Made by a program: the position numbers and the translations under genes
NCBI GenBank assembly: GCA_900314595.1
Contig: OMVW01000002.1
Location: 120,552 to 184,551 of the forward strand
Reading direction: 5' to 3'
DNA length: 64,000 nt
DNA from: an uncultured Dialister sp.
GTDB lineage: Bacteria > Bacillota > Negativicutes > Veillonellales > Dialisteraceae
The notes under the pieces: generated by a model
Databases searched by the model: none
Seen by the model: the letters and a program-made list of their open reading frames with translations, nothing else
What the model was told of the DNA's origin: nothing
Shown: piece by piece, positions 17,247 through 25,224 of the stretch
How positions within the stretch are numbered: position 1 is the stretch's first letter
Layout of the letters: the number at the start of each line of letters is the position of its first letter

Positions 17247-18202
17247 TGAGCAGGTTTCTTGGCATAGATACCAGCTGCTATACAACTTCGGCTGCAGTCT
17301 ATGATTCCTCCAGGGGACTGGTAGGGGAAGAACGTATAGTCCTTTCTGTCAATAATGGCAGCAGGGGCTTGTCTCAATCCAATATGGTATTCCAGCATAC
17401 CAGGAATCTTCCCGTTATTCTAAAAAGACTGTCTCCGCTGTTAACCCAGCTTGAGGCGGCAGGCGTTTCATCTTTTCCCAGAAGGCGGGCAGATTCCTAT
17501 ATGCCCGCTTTTCTTGTTGGGAAAGGCACGGCAGAATCGTTGACGGCAGCACTTCATATTCCTCTTTATGAGTTCAGCCATCAGGAAAATCACGCTTTGG
17601 CTGCTATAAGGAATTATCCGGACTTGTGGGGCAGACCATTTTATATGATTCATATGTCCGGTGGTACTCAGGATGTTTTATCCTGCTCCTGGTCAGGAGA
17701 CTTTATGGAAATATCCCTTCTGATTAAATCAAAGGATATTACAGCGGGGCAATTTATTGACCGGATCGGTGTTTCCCTGGGACTTCATTTTCCCTGTGGC
17801 AGAGATTTGGAAAAGCTCGCACAATCCGGTGATAGCTCCTATTTCATTCCCTGTTCTTCAGTGAAAGGATCTTTCAGTTTTTCTGGTCCTGAAACCAGGG
17901 TACAGAGAGATATCCTGAAGGGAATTTATCGGAGTGAGGATATCGCCAGAGGTGTACTTGCTCATATTGGAAATGCACTGGAAAAAGAATTGACTGGCTT
18001 TCCCTTTGAGCCGGGACGTCCCTTTATTGCTGTAGGCGGTGTCATGTCCAACGCCTACATCCGTCATCGTTTCATGGATATTTGTCAGAAGCTTAATCTG
18101 CTGCCCTGTTTTGCAGATATTGCCTACAGCAGTGATAATGCTACAGGGAATGCATTTGGGGCATTTATGAGGTATTCCCATGAAAATATACAGTGTCAAT
18201 GA
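17246..18202 (+). CDS. TsaD/Kae1-like paralogue (ASKHA fold), function unknown
   Basis: 318 residues related to the tRNA t6A enzyme TsaD but not the enzyme itself. Visible are GIDTSCYTTSAAVYD at the N-terminus, FSHQENHALAA in place of the usual metal motif H-x3-H region, HMSGGTQD, and AVGGVMSNAYIRHRF near the end. Such proteins are seen between nusB and xseA in several Firmicutes and are often misnamed O-sialoglycoprotein endopeptidase. Overlaps xseA by 23 nt. I assign no reaction. Confidence 0.82.
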   Translation: MSRFLGIDTSCYTTSAAVYDSSRGLVGEERIVLSVNNGSRGLSQSNMVFQHTRNLPVILKRLSPLLTQLEAAGVSSFPRRRADSYMPAFLVGKGTAESLTAALHIPLYEFSHQENHALAAIRNYPDLWGRPFYMIHMSGGTQDVLSCSWSGDFMEISLLIKSKDITAGQFIDRIGVSLGLHFPCGRDLEKLAQSGDSSYFIPCSSVKGSFSFSGPETRVQRDILKGIYRSEDIARGVLAHIGNALEKELTGFPFEPGRPFIAVGGVMSNAYIRHRFMDICQKLNLLPCFADIAYSSDNATGNAFGAFMRYSHENIQCQ

Positions 18203-19259
18203 ATGCGGCGGAATGCTTTCACAAAATATTCAGAAAAACTATATTTTCAGAAACATTGCTGTTCGGGGCATTATCAGGGGAATTCATATCCATTTTTCCG
18301 GTGTAGTTTATTTTAATCTGACTGATGAAAAGAGCCGCATTTCCTGCTTTATTGGCAAAGCAGGGGCAGCTTTCCTGTCCAGAAAGCTGGAGAGCGGTAT
18401 GGAGGCCGCTCTGATTGGAGATATTCGGTACAACTCCGTTTCAGGCTGGCCGGTACTCTTTGTTCATCGTGTTATTTCCACATCGAAAAGTATTTTTCAA
18501 GAAGAAAAGGAACATCTGGAAGAACGGTTAAAAAAGCAGGGTTATTTTGATCCGGCAACGAAAAGAAAACTCCCTGGATTTCCTTTCCATATCGGCATTA
18601 TATCTTCATCCAGCGGTGCCGTTGTTCATGATATCGTTAAAACCGGGTCTTTGCGCAACGACGCAGTAAGATACACTCTTTTCAATACGGCGGTTCAGGG
18701 TGAAGGTGCTGCTTTAAGCATCGTGCATGCCATTGTAGAGGCCTGTTCTTCAGATGATACCCCTGATGTCCTGATTCTGGCCCGAGGCGGCGGTGCAGAG
18801 GATGATTTAAGTCCTTTTAACGAAAAAGTCGTGCTTGATGCGATTTTTAACTGTCCAATTCCTGTCGTATCTGCGATTGGTCATGAAACTGATACTACAC
18901 TGGCAGATTTGGCAGCGGATCTTCGTGCTTCGACTCCTACACAGGCTGCAGAATTGGTAATTCCCATGAAAAAAGATATGATCATGGAAATCAGGGAAAA
19001 TCTTGCCCTGCTTGAAGAGGGTAGGAGTAATTGTATCAATCATGATTTATTAAAAATCAGACAAATGCTTTTAGATTTTCGTTCTCCAATCGTTTATAAA
19101 AACCAGGAACAGATTAAAATATCCATTCTTTTAGATTATCTGACTCTCCGGAATTCGACTGAAAGTATATTAAAGGGAAAATACAGGGAGGTGCTGGGGA
19201 TGATGGTTGCTTTTGACAGTTTATTGATAGAAAGCAGGGGAGGGAAACATCATGAATGA
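18180..19259 (+). CDS. xseA: exodeoxyribonuclease VII large subunit (short form)
   Basis: 359 residues, clearly shorter than the usual 400-450. The N-terminal OB-fold (residues about 1-100) and the catalytic domain with GIISSSSGAVVHDI, ARGGGAEDDLSPFNEK and SAIGHETDTTLADLAADLRASTPTQAAEL are complete. What is short is the C-terminal part after about residue 261, which normally forms the long coiled coil that binds XseB. With XseB it degrades single-stranded DNA. Overlaps xseB by 8 nt. Confidence 0.92.
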   Translation: MKIYSVNECGGMLSQNIQKNYIFRNIAVRGIIRGIHIHFSGVVYFNLTDEKSRISCFIGKAGAAFLSRKLESGMEAALIGDIRYNSVSGWPVLFVHRVISTSKSIFQEEKEHLEERLKKQGYFDPATKRKLPGFPFHIGIISSSSGAVVHDIVKTGSLRNDAVRYTLFNTAVQGEGAALSIVHAIVEACSSDDTPDVLILARGGGAEDDLSPFNEKVVLDAIFNCPIPVVSAIGHETDTTLADLAADLRASTPTQAAELVIPMKKDMIMEIRENLALLEEGRSNCINHDLLKIRQMLLDFRSPIVYKNQEQIKISILLDYLTLRNSTESILKGKYREVLGMMVAFDSLLIESRGGKHHE

Positions 19260-19515
19260 ACCGAAAAGCAGGAACTTTGAGGAATCTCTGGAAAAGCTTC
19301 GAAATGCAGCGGCTCTGGTACAATCAGGAAATTGTACACTTGATGAAATGACAGCAGCCTATAAGGAAGGTATCAAAGCTGCCAGAGAATGCCTGGCCAT
19401 GCTCGATCGAACGGATAAAGAATTGCTCAGGCTTTCAGATGAAACTGAAAAAATGCTGAAGGAGGGGATTCATCATGATTCAGGAATTGATGCAGAAAAA
19501 GAAGAATCTGATTGA
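19252..19515 (+). CDS. xseB: exodeoxyribonuclease VII small subunit
   Basis: 87 residues. The pattern FEESLEKLRNAAALVQSGNCTLDEMTAAYKEG is the XseB core. It forms helical hairpins that sit on the XseA coiled coil. GGGAGGGAA precedes the ATG. Its end overlaps the prenyl synthase gene by 41 nt in another frame. Confidence 0.92.
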   Translation: MNEPKSRNFEESLEKLRNAAALVQSGNCTLDEMTAAYKEGIKAARECLAMLDRTDKELLRLSDETEKMLKEGIHHDSGIDAEKEESD

Positions 19516-20353
19516 CGAGCGGCTCAAATCTTTGCTTAAAGCAGACAGAATGGAACACCAGACTTTGTTTAATGCAATGAACTACAGCCTCCTTGCAGGG
19601 GGAAAAAGAATACGTCCGTCCCTCTTTCTGATCGTACTCGATATGCTGGGGATTGACAGCGGCAGTTATGTCGATACGGCCTGTGCATTGGAATGTATTC
19701 ATACTTATTCACTCATTCATGATGATCTTCCTGCCATGGATAACGATGATTACAGGCGGGGAGTTCTGACAAATCATAAAGTTTTCGGCGCCGGTATGGC
19801 TACACAGGCAGGTGATGGCCTTCTCACTTTTGCATTTGAACTTTTGGCCTCTCAGGATATGATTCCTGCCCCAGAGAGGATTGAACTGGTTTTAATTCTG
19901 GCCAGAGCAGCAGGTCCATGCGGTATGGTGGGAGGTCAGGCCCATGATCTGGAATCCGAAAACAAGATGCTGTCCTTGGAAGAATTACAGATTCTGGATA
20001 CTGCCAAGACCGGTTGTCTGCTCACGGCACCCGTAAAAATGGCATTGGTTATTGCAGGAGCCCAACAGGGAGTAAAAGAAGCACTTGAAACATATTCGTA
20101 TCATTTGGGCATACTTTTCCAGATAACAGATGACCTTCTTGACGTCAAGGGCAGTCTTGATGAAATGGGGAAAATGCCCGGTCAGGATGTGCTGGATCAT
20201 AAATCTACCTATGCCACTATTCTTGGACCGGATAAGGCTTTCAAGGCAGCAGAAAAAGAAGCCCTGGAGGCCAGAAAGGCTATATGTAATATTCCCTGTG
20301 AAACCGATGCCCTTCTTGAGCTTGTGGATATGATTTTAAACAGGTCCAGATAG
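19475..20353 (+). CDS. ispA: polyprenyl synthetase, probable farnesyl diphosphate synthase
   Basis: 292 residues. The first aspartate-rich motif is DDLPAMDND and the second DDLLD (in FQITDDLLDVKG), with GGKRIRPSLFL for isopentenyl diphosphate binding. It condenses isopentenyl diphosphate with allylic substrates, feeding undecaprenyl and quinone synthesis. AAGGAGGGG lies before the ATG inside xseB. In many Firmicutes dxs follows this gene; here tlyA follows after 55 nt. Confidence 0.92.
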   Translation: MIQELMQKKKNLIDERLKSLLKADRMEHQTLFNAMNYSLLAGGKRIRPSLFLIVLDMLGIDSGSYVDTACALECIHTYSLIHDDLPAMDNDDYRRGVLTNHKVFGAGMATQAGDGLLTFAFELLASQDMIPAPERIELVLILARAAGPCGMVGGQAHDLESENKMLSLEELQILDTAKTGCLLTAPVKMALVIAGAQQGVKEALETYSYHLGILFQITDDLLDVKGSLDEMGKMPGQDVLDHKSTYATILGPDKAFKAAEKEALEARKAICNIPCETDALLELVDMILNRSR

Positions 20354-20408
20354 AATCGGGAATTCCGCATATCTGCAAATCCTGCTGGTTAAATTTTGAG
20401 GTTCAACT

Positions 20409-21263
20409 GTGTCAAATCAAAAAGTAAAAAAAGAGCGGCTCGATGTTCTTCTTGTGGAAGAGGGATTTTTCGAAAGTCGGGAAAATGCTAAAAGGCATAT
20501 TATGGAAGGAATTATCCTTGTCAATGATGTTCCTGTCGACAAGGCTGGTACGAAAGTTCCAATAGATGCCAGACTCAGAATTAAAGGCCATGTCATGCCT
20601 TATGTGGGTCGGGGCGGCTATAAACTGGAGAAAGCCATTAAATCCTTTCATATCGATTTAAAAGACCGGGTCATGGTTGATATCGGTGCATCTACAGGCG
20701 GGTTCACCGATTGTGCCCTTCAAAACGGGGCAGCAAAAGTTTATGCTATAGATGTCGGTACTAACCAGCTCGACTGGAAGCTTCGGTCCAACCCAAAAGT
20801 CATTAATCTTGAAAAGACCAATATTAAATTTGTAACAGAGAAAACATTGGGTGAAAAAGTAGATTTTGCTTCTTCTGACGTATCTTTTATATCCGTCACA
20901 AAGATTATTCCTGCGGTAAAAGAAATTTTGAAAGAGGACGGTTCCCTCGTTATACTGATTAAGCCGCAGTTTGAGGCGGGACGGGAAAAAGTTGGCAAAG
21001 GTGGTATTATTAGAGATAAATCGGTTCATGAGGAAGTTATTTCCGATACACTGGATGCCTTTGAAAGAGAGGGACTGTACTGCTGGGGCCTGACATTCTC
21101 TCCCATTAAAGGTGGTTCAGGAAATATGGAATTTCTGGCTTGGTTGAGAAAGGATGAGCCCGAGACCCGTTTGGCACCGGAGAAAATTCATGAAATAGTG
21201 GAAGAGGCCCATGTCATTCTGAAAGGCAACGCAAATGAAATTCGGAATCTACCCCAACCTTGA
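20409..21263 (+). CDS. tlyA: TlyA family rRNA 2'-O-methyltransferase / hemolysin A-like
   Basis: 284 residues with GTG start at 20409, preceded by GAGGT at 20398-20402. An N-terminal S4 RNA-binding domain (ERLDVLLVEEGFFESRENAKRHI) is joined to an FtsJ-like methyltransferase domain with the SAM motif DIGASTGGFTDCALQNGAAKVYAIDVG. TlyA proteins methylate the 2'-O of cytidines in 16S and/or 23S rRNA. Overlaps nadK by 29 nt. Confidence 0.92.
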   Translation: MSNQKVKKERLDVLLVEEGFFESRENAKRHIMEGIILVNDVPVDKAGTKVPIDARLRIKGHVMPYVGRGGYKLEKAIKSFHIDLKDRVMVDIGASTGGFTDCALQNGAAKVYAIDVGTNQLDWKLRSNPKVINLEKTNIKFVTEKTLGEKVDFASSDVSFISVTKIIPAVKEILKEDGSLVILIKPQFEAGREKVGKGGIIRDKSVHEEVISDTLDAFEREGLYCWGLTFSPIKGGSGNMEFLAWLRKDEPETRLAPEKIHEIVEEAHVILKGNANEIRNLPQP

Positions 21264-22110
21264 AAAAAAGGATTTAAAGCAGCCGCTTTTTCAGCTTTTG
21301 CAAATCCTGAAATCTGAAAATATTTCTTATACGCTCCCGAAAGAAATGAAACCCGGAATTGAGTCACTTGGATTTGAAAATGAACGCTATGAACCCACGG
21401 TTTCCATGAGGAAGAAAGATGTAATCCTGTCTGTTGGGGGAGATGGTTCTTTTCTGGGAGCTGCCCGTATTTTCAGGAATTCACCGGTCCTTATGGCAGG
21501 TATCCATCTTGGAGAACTGGGCTTCTTAAATACCATTACCTGTGAGGATATGGAAAAAAGGATTCATATGATACTAAATCATGATTTTCTGGAAGAGTCG
21601 AGGGTTTATCTTTCGTCTTTTATCCTTAAACATGGCATGGAACGGAAAGAACTTCCTGATGTTCTTAATGATGTGGTGATCGGGCATGACCAGATTGGCC
21701 GGTTAACACGACTTCGCTTTTTCCTGAATGGTCATTTTATACAGGAATACGCTGCGGATGGATTAATTGTATCTTCGTCGACTGGATCCACAGGTTATTC
21801 CTTATCCTGTGGCGGTCCTGTGCTGGGGCCGGAAGATGATCATATCATTGTCATTCCCATTTGTGCTCATACATTGCAGCGATTTCCCATTGTCCTGAAA
21901 AATACGGATACTATTGAAATTACGGCTCCCGAGAGGGAAGGGACGCTTCATATCTCTCTGGATGGTGCTTATGATGAAGAATTCGATAATTCGGATCGCC
22001 TTATAATCAGGGCATCCTCTAAACCAATTCGATTTATCCGCTTCAGGGATCAGGAATTTTTCTCCAGCATTTCAAGAAAACTGGTTAGAAAAATTTTTGA
22101 AAATCAATAA
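21235..22110 (+). CDS. nadK: NAD kinase
   Basis: 291 residues. The GGDGSFLGAARIF motif (about residues 65-77), LGELGFLNTI, and the glycine-rich STGSTGYSLSCGGPV segment are NAD kinase signatures. It phosphorylates NAD to NADP using ATP or polyphosphate. Begins inside the end of tlyA. In other Firmicutes argR and recN often follow; here the rplU transcription unit follows. Confidence 0.95.
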   Translation: MKFGIYPNLEKKDLKQPLFQLLQILKSENISYTLPKEMKPGIESLGFENERYEPTVSMRKKDVILSVGGDGSFLGAARIFRNSPVLMAGIHLGELGFLNTITCEDMEKRIHMILNHDFLEESRVYLSSFILKHGMERKELPDVLNDVVIGHDQIGRLTRLRFFLNGHFIQEYAADGLIVSSSTGSTGYSLSCGGPVLGPEDDHIIVIPICAHTLQRFPIVLKNTDTIEITAPEREGTLHISLDGAYDEEFDNSDRLIIRASSKPIRFIRFRDQEFFSSISRKLVRKIFENQ

Positions 22111-22127
22111 TTTATTTCATATTTTAT

Positions 22128-22156
22128 TTGACTTTCCAATTAAATAAAGTTATAAT
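22128..22156 (+). promoter_or_regulatory. strong promoter of rplU-prp-rpmA
   Basis: TTGACT (22128-22133), exactly 17 nt, TATAAT (22151-22156). Transcription would start near 22163, leaving a leader of about 100 nt. Confidence 0.85.
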
Positions 22157-22162
22157 ATTTAA

Positions 22163-22264
22163 GTCATTGTACATGGTGCTATGGCGCAACCGCACGGAAA
22201 TGGCTCATACAAAATGCAGAAATGCTGCCGTATCCGGCGAGTATAGTAAAGAGGAGGTGCACAA
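22163..22264 (+). promoter_or_regulatory. 5' leader of rplU, candidate L21 leader RNA
   Basis: The roughly 100-nt leader contains short complementary parts, for example GTGC (about 22175) with GCAC (about 22192), and ends with AGAGGAGGTG before the ATG. Firmicutes rplU messages commonly carry an L21 leader that controls translation. I have not verified the covariance pattern, so this is a placement by context. Confidence 0.4.
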
Positions 22265-22573
22265 ATGTACGCAATCATTAAAACAGGTGGTAAACAGTAC
22301 TGTGTTGAAGAAGGCAAAGTCATTACCGTTGAAAAGCTTGATGCTGAAAAAGGTGCTGAAGTAACTTTTGAAGAAGTTCTTCTCGTATCCGGTGATGATG
22401 TAAAGATTGGCCAGCCCACTGTTGCAGGTGCCAAGGTAACCGGCAAGGTTCTTGAACAGGGCAAAGCTGCAAAAATCCGTATTTTCAAATACAAAGCTAA
22501 ATCCAACTACCGTCGTCGTCAGGGTCATCGTCAGCCGTTCACAAAGGTCCAGATTGAAAAGATCGAAGGCTGA
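22265..22573 (+). CDS. rplU: 50S ribosomal protein L21
   Basis: 102 residues, beginning MYAIIKTGGKQYCVEEGKVI and ending with the conserved KSNYRRRQGHRQPFTKVQIEKI. L21 binds 23S rRNA in the large subunit. AGGAGGTG lies close before the ATG. The stop overlaps the ATG of prp by one base (TGATG). Confidence 0.98.
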   Translation: MYAIIKTGGKQYCVEEGKVITVEKLDAEKGAEVTFEEVLLVSGDDVKIGQPTVAGAKVTGKVLEQGKAAKIRIFKYKAKSNYRRRQGHRQPFTKVQIEKIEG

Positions 22574-22899
22574 TGATTACTGTAACAATGCATACCAGCC
22601 AGGAGGGTCTTTATGACGGATTCCATATTGACGGGCATGCAGACGGTTTTGAAAAGGATGGGGAGTACGATTTGATTTGTGCCTCTGTCAGTGCCATTAC
22701 CTTAACTATAGCAGCAGGACTTCGTGATGTTCTGCATATGGAAGGAACCTTTGATTCGGATTTTGGGTATATGGATGTTCACCTTGATTCTCCCGGAGAT
22801 TTAAGGGGACAGGCATTGATCGAAACGATGGTCAATGGATTACAGGAAATTGACAGGCAGTATCCTCATCATTTAAAGATTCTTGATAAAAAGGGGTGA
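22573..22899 (+). CDS. prp: ribosomal-processing cysteine protease Prp
   Basis: 108 residues. The catalytic pair is H22 (in IDGHADG) and C36 (in DLICASVSAI), as in YsxB/Prp proteins. Prp removes a short N-terminal extension from L27, which is essential for L27 function in Firmicutes. The partner L27, encoded next, carries the expected cleavage site. The gene sits in its usual place between rplU and rpmA. Confidence 0.93.
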   Translation: MITVTMHTSQEGLYDGFHIDGHADGFEKDGEYDLICASVSAITLTIAAGLRDVLHMEGTFDSDFGYMDVHLDSPGDLRGQALIETMVNGLQEIDRQYPHHLKILDKKG

Positions 22900-22904
22900 A
22901 TTTC

Positions 22905-23189
22905 ATGTTACTTTTCAATCTTCAGTTATTCGCTCATAAAAAAGGTGTTTCCAGCACAAAGAACGGCCGCGATTCCAATGCACAGCGTCTTGGTACCAAG
23001 ATGCATGCAGGACAGATTGCTAAACCGGGCAACATTATCGTTCGTCAGAGAGGTACTCACCTCCACCCGGGCCTGAATGTAAAGCTTGGCAAAGATGATA
23101 CTCTCTTTGCTACAGCTGAAGGCAGAATTGCATTTGAACGTCTTGGCAGAGATAAAAGACAGGTCAGCGTATATCCTGTAAATGAATAA
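22905..23189 (+). CDS. rpmA: 50S ribosomal protein L27 with Prp-cleaved N-terminal extension
   Basis: The ATG at 22905 is used because AAGGGGTGA (22891-22899) is its ribosome site; the GTG at 22896 lies in that site. 94 residues. The N-terminus MLLFNLQLFAHKKG matches the Prp site, with cleavage expected between F9 and A10. The rest is normal L27 (KKGVSSTKNGRDSNAQRLG). Residues of the mature N-terminus reach toward the peptidyl transferase centre. Confidence 0.96.
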   Translation: MLLFNLQLFAHKKGVSSTKNGRDSNAQRLGTKMHAGQIAKPGNIIVRQRGTHLHPGLNVKLGKDDTLFATAEGRIAFERLGRDKRQVSVYPVNE

Positions 23190-23193
23190 CAGT

Positions 23194-23237
23194 TAAAAAA
23201 ACCGCAAGGTCTGATAAATCAGCTTTGCGGTTTTTTT
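23194..23237 (+). terminator. rho-independent terminator after rpmA
   Basis: Stem with outer arms AACCGCAA and TTTGCGGTT and inner CTGAT/ATCAG, followed by seven T residues. Confidence 0.9.
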
Positions 23238-23258
23238 ATGCCATTTTCAGATTTTGTA

Positions 23259-23287
23259 TTGACGGACTCGAAATTTTATACTACCAT
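23259..23287 (+). promoter_or_regulatory. probable promoter of dapB-asd-dapA
   Basis: TTGACG (23259-23264), 17 nt, TACCAT (23282-23287, 4 of 6 matches). It is the best pair between the rpmA terminator and dapB. Confidence 0.45.
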
Positions 23288-23348
23288 AGTTTTAAATTAA
23301 AATTATAGGCCTTTTATGCTTATATGCTATGATAGGGGGAGATTAAAT

Positions 23349-24140
23349 ATGATTCAGGTACTGGTAAACGGGGCTGCCGGACGCATGGGAAGTGAGGTTG
23401 TCCGTACGGTTGCTGCAGAAGAAGGACTTATTGTCTGCGGTGCAGTCGATCCCGGAGCTGCCGGAAAGGATTTGGGTGAAGTTGTTGGAACTGGCCATAA
23501 CGGTATTACGATTTCACCTTCCCTTGAGGAAGCTTTTGCAAAAGGAAAACCTGATGTAGTTGTAGATTTTACAAGTCCGAAGGTCATTTATAAAAATGCC
23601 AGATATGTATTAGAACAGGGCGTAAACATGGTTATCGGGACCACCGGCCTGACTGCTGAACAGAGAGCAGAACTGGCCGACATAGCTGATAAAACCGGTG
23701 CCAACGGGCTTGTTGCGCCGAACTTTTCTCTTGGGGCAGTGCTTCTTATGAAAGTATCTGCAGAAATAGCAAAGTATCTGCCGAATGCTGAAATCATTGA
23801 ACTGCATCATAACCACAAGTATGATGCTCCCTCAGGAACGGCAAAATTAACGGCCGAAAAAATGGCTGCTGCCCGTACAACAGATTCAGAACCGGATGCA
23901 ACAAAAGAAAGTCTTCCCGGTGTGAGAGGCGGCAAATATGAAGGAATTACTATTCATTCAGTTCGCCTTCCCGGGTATGTGGCTCATCAAGAAGTTCTTT
24001 TTGGCGGTTATGGTGAAATCCTTACACTTCGGCATGATTCTCTCGACAGGAAGTCTTTCATGCCCGGTGTTATGCTTGCCTGCAGAAAATGCATGACCAT
24101 TAAAGGCCTGGTTTATGGTTTGGAAAATTATTTGGAATGA
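23349..24140 (+). CDS. dapB: 4-hydroxy-tetrahydrodipicolinate reductase
   Basis: The ATG at 23349 follows GGGGGAG and gives the typical start MIQVLVNGAAGRMG; an upstream ATG at 23316 is rejected. 263 residues. The NAD(P)H loop NGAAGRMGSEV and the catalytic ELHHNHKYDAPSGTA motif are intact. It reduces the DapA product in the lysine/diaminopimelate pathway. First gene of a dapB-asd-dapA unit. Confidence 0.95.
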   Translation: MIQVLVNGAAGRMGSEVVRTVAAEEGLIVCGAVDPGAAGKDLGEVVGTGHNGITISPSLEEAFAKGKPDVVVDFTSPKVIYKNARYVLEQGVNMVIGTTGLTAEQRAELADIADKTGANGLVAPNFSLGAVLLMKVSAEIAKYLPNAEIIELHHNHKYDAPSGTAKLTAEKMAAARTTDSEPDATKESLPGVRGGKYEGITIHSVRLPGYVAHQEVLFGGYGEILTLRHDSLDRKSFMPGVMLACRKCMTIKGLVYGLENYLE

Positions 24141-24149
24141 GGTGCTTTT

Positions 24150-25187
24150 ATGAGTAAACTCCCACGCGTTGCGATTCTTGGTGCTACCGGCGCTGTAGGC
24201 CAGGAATTTATTAAACTGATTGAGGAAAGAAATTTTCCTTTCTCTTCTTTAAAACTGCTTGCATCCAAACGTTCAGCCGGCAAGAAACTTACCGTATGCG
24301 GCAAAGAATATACTGTAGAAGAAGCAAAGCCGGAATCCTTTGAAAATATCGATATTGCCCTTTTTGCAGGCGGGAGCATCAGCAAGACACTTGCTCCGGA
24401 AGCGGCAAAGAGGGGGGCTGTAGTCATTGATAATTCCTCTACGTTCCGTATGGATCCTGAAGTACCGCTTATTATACCTGAAATCAATCCTGAGGATATT
24501 TCCTGGCATAAAGGCATTATTGCAAACCCGAACTGCTCCACTATCATCATGCTGATGGCACTGAAACCTATTTATGATTTATCCAGAATCCGTCGGATTA
24601 TAGTAAGCACTTATCAGGCAGTTTCAGGTGCCGGCAAAGATGGTATTGACGAGCTTCTTGATGAAACTGTGGCTATTGCCCAGGGCAAAGAATATACACC
24701 GAAAATTCTTCCCTCCGCCAGCCTCCCGAAACATTATCAGATAGCTTATAACGTAATTCCACAGATTGATATCTTCCTTGAAAACGAATACACCAAGGAA
24801 GAAATGAAAATGGTTAACGAAACACATAAGATCTTCCATGATAACAAGATTGCTATTACTCCGACAACTGTTCGGGTACCGGTAGTTAGAAGCCATGCGG
24901 AATCCGTTTATATTGAGACAGAAAAGCCTTTAAGTACAGATGATGTCAAAAAGGCAATTGCCGGCTTTAAAGGAGCTGTTCTGGTGGATGATATTAAGAA
25001 CATGATTTATCCTATGCCTCTTGACACATCCAATAAGACGGATGTAGCTGTCGGCCGTATCAGAAAAGATCTCTATGAACCGAACGGAATCAATCTCTGG
25101 TGCTGCGGGGACCAGATTCGCAAGGGGGCAGCCTTGAATGCACTCCAGATTGCTGAATATATGCTGAATCACGATATGATTAAATAA
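24150..25187 (+). CDS. asd: aspartate-semialdehyde dehydrogenase
   Basis: 345 residues. The NADP loop GATGAVGQEFIKLI is near residues 11-24 and the active cysteine is in ANPNCSTI (about residue 130). The protein converts aspartyl phosphate to aspartate semialdehyde, the branch point to lysine, methionine and threonine. Begins 10 nt after dapB. Confidence 0.96.
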   Translation: MSKLPRVAILGATGAVGQEFIKLIEERNFPFSSLKLLASKRSAGKKLTVCGKEYTVEEAKPESFENIDIALFAGGSISKTLAPEAAKRGAVVIDNSSTFRMDPEVPLIIPEINPEDISWHKGIIANPNCSTIIMLMALKPIYDLSRIRRIIVSTYQAVSGAGKDGIDELLDETVAIAQGKEYTPKILPSASLPKHYQIAYNVIPQIDIFLENEYTKEEMKMVNETHKIFHDNKIAITPTTVRVPVVRSHAESVYIETEKPLSTDDVKKAIAGFKGAVLVDDIKNMIYPMPLDTSNKTDVAVGRIRKDLYEPNGINLWCCGDQIRKGAALNALQIAEYMLNHDMIK

Positions 25188-25224
25188 ATCTTTAAGATGA
25201 TATTTTACAGGAGGAGGAAATAAA

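Noticed and set aside
20353..20408. Remnant of dxs between ispA and tlyA
   Set aside because: The 55-nt gap shows no coding resemblance; it is too short to call a remnant.
22128..22364. 78-residue frame covering the rplU promoter and leader
   Set aside because: It begins inside the -35 region and overlaps rplU in another frame.
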